Assembly: GCA_027563935.2 (NCBI GenBank)
Contig: CM050447.1
Coordinates: 82,135,461 to 82,199,460, forward strand
Reading direction: 5' to 3'
DNA: 64,000 nucleotides
Origin: Costus lasius
Taxonomy: Eukaryota > Streptophyta > Magnoliopsida > Zingiberales > Costaceae
Shown one piece after another: positions 58,469-64,000 of this stretch (position 1 is its first letter; each line of letters begins with the position of its first letter). Under the pieces are notes generated by a model. It saw only the letters and a list, made by a program, of their open reading frames with translations, was not told where the DNA came from and ran no database searches. A program made the translations under genes and the position numbers.

Positions 58469-61400
58469 TTAGCCTCAGTGGCTGAGAGGGATGCTTTTCA
58501 TAAGCATTAAAAGGATGCCTCAAAGGTAGGTTGACTAACGCCAACCGATATGTCGCCCAAATTGCAAAGGCAACATGAAGAGAAGAATGCTTTTGAGATT
58601 ATTAATAATCTAAAGTAGTTCTTCGAGAAATTGGCTAGTTGTGACACCTCTAAAGTATTTCTTCATTGCAAAGGTAAGCCTATGGGCTTGACCAAAGCAT
58701 TGAAAGGAAAGACGAAAAGGGTGAAGAAACTTAGGTGCTTGAGAAAGGACTATAAGTAACTTCGGAATGAGGTGAAGAGAAATAAGGTTCATCTTCTGGC
58801 TCTGGTATTTATGTTATCGAAGTCAATCTCTCAACTTCTACATCATGGGTATTGGATACTGCATATGGAACTCATATTTATACAAATATGCAGAAGCTTA
58901 AGAGAAATAGAGCAGTGTGGGCTAGAGAGATAAACTTATGCATTGAAAATGGGGCATAGGTTGTTACTGTCGTTGTATCCCTGCCTTCTAGACTTCAGTT
59001 AGAGCTAGAGCACTGCTATTATGTATCTTCCATTATGAAAAACATTGTATCCATTCCTACTTTAGTGAGGAAAGTATTTAAATTTGAAATAAAAAGGGAC
59101 ATTTGTTCTTTTTTATTTTCAAATGTGTTTTATGGGAAGGCTACTTTATGCAATGGCTTAAATGTCCTTAAATGGATAGCTCTATTTGTAACATAAATAA
59201 TAAAAGGATCAAATTGAGTGGATCTGTGGGTGCGTACCTATGACATTGTCGATTAGCCTATAGAAACAAGAATCACATTCAATAGCTTTATGCGAATGGG
59301 TTATTAGATTCAACTACCTTTGATGAGTTTGATACGTGCGGGCCTTGTTTATTAGGGAAGATGATAAAAGCACCCTTCACCAAGTTAGGTGAGAGTGCAG
59401 GAGGCTTATTAGATCTCATACACTGTAATGTGTGCGGACCATTCACTAAGCAGGCTAGACGAGGGTACCACTACTTCATCACCTTTATTGATGATTTCAG
59501 TACATATGGTTATGTCTATTTAATGAGACATAAGTTAGTATACTTTAAGAAATTTAAGGAGTTTAGACATGAAGTAGAGAACTAGCTTGGTAGATCTATT
59601 AATGCTCTTCGATCAGACCGAGGCGGAGAGTACTTGAGCCATGAGTTCAATGACTATATGAGAGAGTGTGGGATTCTATCTTAGCTCACTCGTCCTAGAA
59701 CACCTCAGTGGAATGGTGTGTCTAAGAGGAGGAATCGAACTTTGCTTGACATGGTTCGATTTATGATGAGTTATGCAAATCTACCTCCTTACTTCTAGGG
59801 TCATACGCTAGAGACAACTTCTCAAATACTGAATAACATTCTATATAAGAGTGCTCCAAGATTCCATATGAGCTATGGATAGGGAGATGACCAAACCTCT
59901 CTTTTATCAGAGTCTAGGAATGTGAGGCATATGTCAAATGTCGGGATTCTAGTAAGCTAGAACCGAAATCTGATATAAGCGTGTTTGTGGGGGTATCCCA
60001 AGGAAACTAAAGGACACTACTTCTATATTCCCATAGAGAATAAATTTCTTATTGCTCATGGTACTGTCTTTATAGATAAGGAATTTCTCTTAAAAAATGC
60101 TAGTGGGAGGAAGTTTGATTTGCAGGAAGTCCAAGGTCAACCACAAGACACTAAGTTTGAGATGGAACCTGAGCCACCTGCACAGATTATTGGACAACCA
60201 TAGACTTAGACACAGGCCCCACATATGTATGGGCAGATTCGTCATGAACCTGAGAGGTATAGGTCGCTACCGACCCAACATAATAGAATCTTCATCATCG
60301 AGGATGAACCCAAGACCTATGAGGAGGCGGTCGCTAGACTAGACTCTCAGAGATGACTTGAGGCCATGCGATCCGAGATAGATTCTATGTCGGCTAACCA
60401 AGTCTGAGATTTGGTTGAGCTGCTTGAAGGGGTTAAACCGATAAGGTGCAAATGGGTCTTCAAAAGAAAGACTGACATGGATGGCAATGTAGTTACCTTT
60501 AAAGGTAGACTTATGGCTAAGGGTTTCAGATAGGTCAACGCAGTGGACTTTGATGAAACCTTCTTGCTGGTTGCCATGATAAAATCCATTCAGATTTTCC
60601 TTGCTAAAACTACATTTTATGACTATAAGATATGGAAGATGGATGTCAAGATGATATTCCTTAATGGGAAGTTGTCAGAGGATGTGTATATGACACAACT
60701 TGATGGTTTCATCCATCCTACAGAAGCTCATAAAATTTGTAGGCTAAAGAAATCTATTTATGGAATAAAGCAAGCCTCTCAAAGTTGGAATCTTTGGTTT
60801 GATGTGGCAATAAAAGATTACAACTTTATCAAGAGTGAAGATGACGCTTGTGTGTATCAAAAATTCAGTGGGAGCTTGGTGACATTTTTGGTCTTGTATG
60901 TCGATGACATACTTCTCATCGAAAATAACATCCCTAATCTTCATGCGGTGAAGACATGGTTAGGGAAGTGTTTCAAGATGAAAGGGAGGCCACCTACATT
61001 CTAGGCATGTATATTTATACGAATAGATTCAAGAAGCTCCTAGCCCTGAGTTAAAGTACCTACATCGATAAGGTCCTAGAGAGGTTTAGCTTGAGAAATC
61101 TAAGAAATGATACCTTCTAGTGAGGCATGGCCTATCTCTCTCAAAGAGCTAGTGTCCCAAAACATAGGCAGAAGAAAGATGACATGAGTCGAGTGCCCTA
61201 TGCTTTAACAGTAGGCTCGATCATGAATGAGATATTGTTTACTATATTAGACATGGCTTATATCATGAGCATAACCAACTGATGCCAATCTAATCCAGGT
61301 GTTCAACACTAGATAGTAGTAAAGAACTTTCTTAAGTATTTGAGAAGAACTAAGGAATTGTCCTTGGACTATGGGGGGATAGGAAGAGCTCAGTATTCAG

Positions 61401-61874
61401 GGGTATACTGATGGATCATTCCAGTCTAACCCTGATGACTTCAGATCACAGGCCGACTATGTGTTCAAATTGAATGGAGGTGATATTAACTAGAAGAGCT
61501 TAAAGTAGTCCACTATAGTTGACTTTATGACTGAAGCCAAGTATGTTGCAGCTTCTAAGACGGCAAAAGAAGTGGTTTGGATGTTGAAGTTCATCTCTAA
61601 ACTTCAAGTAGTTTCAAGTGCTATGGATCCGATTGAGCTCTATTGTGATAATAATGGAGTGATTTCACAGGCAAAGGAACCAAGGTCTCATAAGAAATAC
61701 AAACAAATACTTTGTTGGTTTCACCTGATCCGGGAGATCATTGATAGAGGTGAAGTCAAAATATGTAGAGTTAACACTGATAACAATCTAGTAGACACGC
61801 TGACCAAGGCTTTGGCGTAGCAAAAGCATGATGGTTATATGAGGGACATGGGGTTGAGGTTTCTCAACAATTAG
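58469..61874 (+). pseudogene. gag-pol of Copia-E (main part)
   Basis: The end of gag, with internal loss (the zinc knuckle is reduced to RKDYK-like sequence near 58740), protease LDTAYGTHIYTNMQ (near 58850), integrase with the first catalytic Asp replaced by Asn (IHCNVCGP, in 59361-59585), the RSDRGG stretch, reverse transcriptase with YVDD (60543-61004, YVDDILLIENN) and RNase H (61527-61820, CDNNGV) are all readable in the order of Copia-C. Many stops are TAG where Copia-C has CAG or TGG, for example 59583-59585 (CAG in C), and several frameshifts occur. The frame ends at TAG 61872-61874, matching the C stop. No function is expected. Confidence 0.88.
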
Positions 61875-61895
61875 GTCCAAGTGCAAGTGGGGGAT

Positions 61896-63707
61896 TATTA
61901 GTGTTTATGCCCTAGGGCCAGTTGTTGGTCCATCTTTATACTACTTCACATTGATATATCATATCTATTCTGGCATTATCGTTATTATGCTTATGATTAC
62001 ATTTGCATTTTTGTACAATTGCATAATAATGTCCCCGGAGACAGAATTTATCTAGTCTCGAACTTATGTCCCCAATCAAGTGCCTAAATAGATAAGAGAC
62101 AACTTTGGTACACGTTATGCACTAGCTAGGCACATGGTGATAATGCATGCATATGAGTATATTAGTTGTGGATATACTGGATCGACCCAACATGAGACTT
62201 TAATTTTGGTATCACATGTTAACCTCACATGTGACTAAGATAGATTTATCCTTAGACTTGAGGTCATTGACACTTCTATATAGTTAGGGACATACTTTGA
62301 TATAACCTAATGTCTCACTGTAGTTGGGAGGTTATAATGGTTGTCATTGGATATGTCACGACCCATATGAGAAGTTCAAATAACAGATAAATGATTTTCC
62401 CCTTCTTGAGGGAAGTTTGATATCCATGGGCCCTATGTGGATGCATAACTGAAAGTATATGTTCATACCCAAGTGAAAGCCTGATTTAGTCATGACTATA
62501 TGATTGGGTTAAAACAAAGTGGTGACACACTTTGTCTAATTAGGATATCAGTTTGGCAAAAGAACAATAATGTATAGATACCTTATTGCAGTATAGTGGA
62601 TGTCAATGTAGACAACCACTCCGATGACTTGGGTAGCAGCGATGCATTGCCAATGTTAGAGGAACTTATAGAATTGCACGCCTTGATACTCGAGTTCTTG
62701 TATTGATCAGGTAGCCTTCTGATTGAGTTATTTCATAACTCGAATCAAGACTTCATTTTGTGATGAGTTGACCTCAGGTTAACCACGGTTAACCCCATTT
62801 GACTAGGTTAAGTGCACGAGGTTGCATCGGATTAGATTTGATAGCTTAATCAACTTAGTTCATGAGGTCTAGAATGGTCCATTACCTTAGCCACCTATAT
62901 TAATATGAATATATGAGGGCAACTTAAGTGATGGATCTGCCAATAAGTGATAGAGAAGAAGGCATTGCAAATAAGGGTACAATGGGAAGAAATTCTCTCC
63001 CTAGGAGCCTTAAACATGGTTTAGGCACATGAGAGGAAGGCTTGCCTCATTTGGCAAGTCTTCGGTGCATATGGCTAGTCCTTGGCTTACTTGGCAAGGT
63101 CTTGGCACATATGGAATAGGGCTAGGCGCTTATGGAAACAAATGATTTTTCTTCTTTTGAGTTTTCCCTAGCTACCAACATGTTCTCATTACCCTAGCCG
63201 CAAGCCTCCTCTACTTGGTGGCTATTTATATTGATGCTGCCGCCCTTTCTTGTATGCTTCTTTGCACCGATGAGAACAAAGGCATGGACATCTTCTTGGC
63301 GAAAGAACCCTCCTAGAGCTGTAAGCCTTCCATCCCTTGGCGCTCACTTCTTCTCTTGGCGTAAGTGGTGGTGTTTCTTGGCATCTTCATCCCTCTTCCT
63401 TGGCCCTTCTCCTTGTGGTGGCACAAGTGAAGGGATAGTCACTCCTAAGGCAGGGATTTTCTTGTCGAGGCTAGCACTGGGCAAGGAAGAAGAGAACTCG
63501 AGAGATTTGTGTGTGTGAGACTGTAGAGAGCACATGCTTGGGTGCCTTTACATTGTCATTGTTCAAAATGCTTCAAGGTATTATACTTCTCTTCTAATGT
63601 CAATTACCATGCAAGCTCGATCTTCAAAGTTTTTAGGACTACCTATTTCGGGGAATCGCTTCCGTTGTATATAATAAAATTTTAAATTTCCCCATAGTTT
63701 CCCAACA
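61896..63707 (+). repeat. 3' LTR of Copia-E
   Basis: It follows the tract AAGTGGGGGAT, begins TATTAGTGTTTATGCCCTAG (TG changed to TA) and ends CATAGTTTCCCAACA. Length 1,812 bp. The palindrome seen in C and D is here mutated (GTATATGTTCATAC, near 62456). Confidence 0.88.
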
Positions 63708-64000
63708 CACAAGACATATGTTGCCCTGACTTTGGAAATTTTTTAGTTTCGTGGAAGAAAAGTGAGTTTGTACTCTGATAGTGATGAAGGTAGACTTATC
63801 TTTCGTCTAGGGAATCAAAACTATTCACTCACCTTGTTACAGCTAAACCAGATATTTGTATTTCCTAATGACGGCTTGAGGTTTATTCCTCGATAGTATA
63901 ATGAGATGGAGTTCTGGCGACATATCAGTAGCGATGACTATTTTGCAGTACGTGCTGCTCGTGCCACCACTATTAGCAATCCTGTTATTCAATATGTTCA
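63708..64000 (+). pseudogene. fragment of an Athila ORF1-like gene, the host of Copia-E
   Basis: From about 63768 a plus-strand frame reads EGRLIFRLGNQNYSLTLLQL, then FPNDGLRFIPR, a TAG at 63894-63896, and EMEFWRHISSDDYFAVRAAR up to the window end. It matches the region GEITFKLANEERKLTLKEI, FDLSTDGY and YVVSARASKI of the Gypsy-M gene (31280-32749). It is cut by the Copia-E LTR on the left and the window edge on the right. Copia-E therefore inserted into yet another Athila-like element. The left half should lie outside the window. Confidence 0.65.

Larger units (their letters stand above)
5313..63707 (+). mobile_element. Copia-E: old Angela/BARE-like copia element split by four insertions
   Basis: Four separated pieces join in order when later insertions are removed: leader part 1 (5313-5726), leader part 2 plus the gag start (15732-16909), a gag piece (46189-46325) and the rest of gag, pol and the 3' LTR (58469-63707). 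The joins are supported by alignment to the uninterrupted leader and gag of Copia-C (20498-22300) and by target duplications ATTGT (X), ATGCT/ACGCT (Gypsy-M) and CTTAG (Gypsy-N). Gypsy-A1 also sits in its leader, and its 5' LTR lies outside the window to the left. The coding region is full of stops and frameshifts. The 3' LTR begins TA instead of TG. It is the oldest readable copia here and serves as the scaffold for everything else in the window. Confidence 0.85.

Noticed and set aside
1..64000. Search for a host gene or an unfamiliar multigene system
   Set aside because: Nearly every stretch could be assigned to a transposable element; remaining pieces (element X, 55540-56080, 56600-57000) show no gene-like features.

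Overview
The window is plant nuclear DNA made almost entirely of nested transposable elements. I see no host protein gene, tRNA or rRNA gene. The evidence for a flowering plant is Ty1/copia elements of the Angela/BARE-1 type (methionine-tRNA-type primer site TGGTATCAAAGC, LTRs of 1.7-1.9 kb), Athila-like Ty3/gypsy elements (TTGGCGYCGTTGCCGGGG-type primer sites, DLGAS-type protease, Athila ORF1-like protein) and a PIF/Harbinger DNA transposon. The species cannot be told from the sequence.

Layout. I resolve five levels of insertion, most of them by 5-bp (3-bp for Harbinger) target duplications. Level 0: an Athila-like ORF fragment at 63708-64000. Level 1: an old copia element, Copia-E (+), whose pieces lie at 5313-5726, 15732-16909, 46189-46325 and 58469-63707; its 5' LTR is left of the window. 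Level 2, inside Copia-E: Gypsy-A1 (+, 1-5312, left LTR outside), a solo-LTR-like element X (5727-15731), Gypsy-M (-, 16910-46188) and Gypsy-N (-, 46326-58468). Level 3: solo LTR B1 (6152-7819) and Gypsy-A2 (8256-14505) in X; solo LTR B2 (-, 17550-28626) and Copia-D (+, 36211-43731) in Gypsy-M; a solo Gypsy-M LTR (48825-50896) and a Harbinger element (54097-57073) in Gypsy-N. Level 4: Copia-C (+, 18557-27939) in solo LTR B2.

Copia-C is by far the youngest. Its two 1,892-bp LTRs differ at about nine positions by eye, and its 1,306-codon gag-pol frame is unshifted, but it carries two in-frame TAG stops and a changed first catalytic residue of integrase. It therefore probably moved using proteins from a relative. 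Copia-D keeps a nearly whole gag and a decayed pol; Copia-E is heavily mutated.

Gypsy-A, -M and -N are related Athila-like families. All lack reverse transcriptase and integrase. They share an order: gag/protease, a TTGGGAGGCAACCCAA-type hairpin, a 3' ORF where present, then LTR. Their U3 regions share an ACGTCAAATTTGG box followed by a family-specific array of short palindromes; in A and N a TATA box follows. In A and M the array also occurs inside the element, ahead of the 3' ORF.

The observations I consider most worth checking are three evenly spaced CCCTCG-loop hairpins in the leader of all three copia copies, and the palindrome arrays of the gypsy families.
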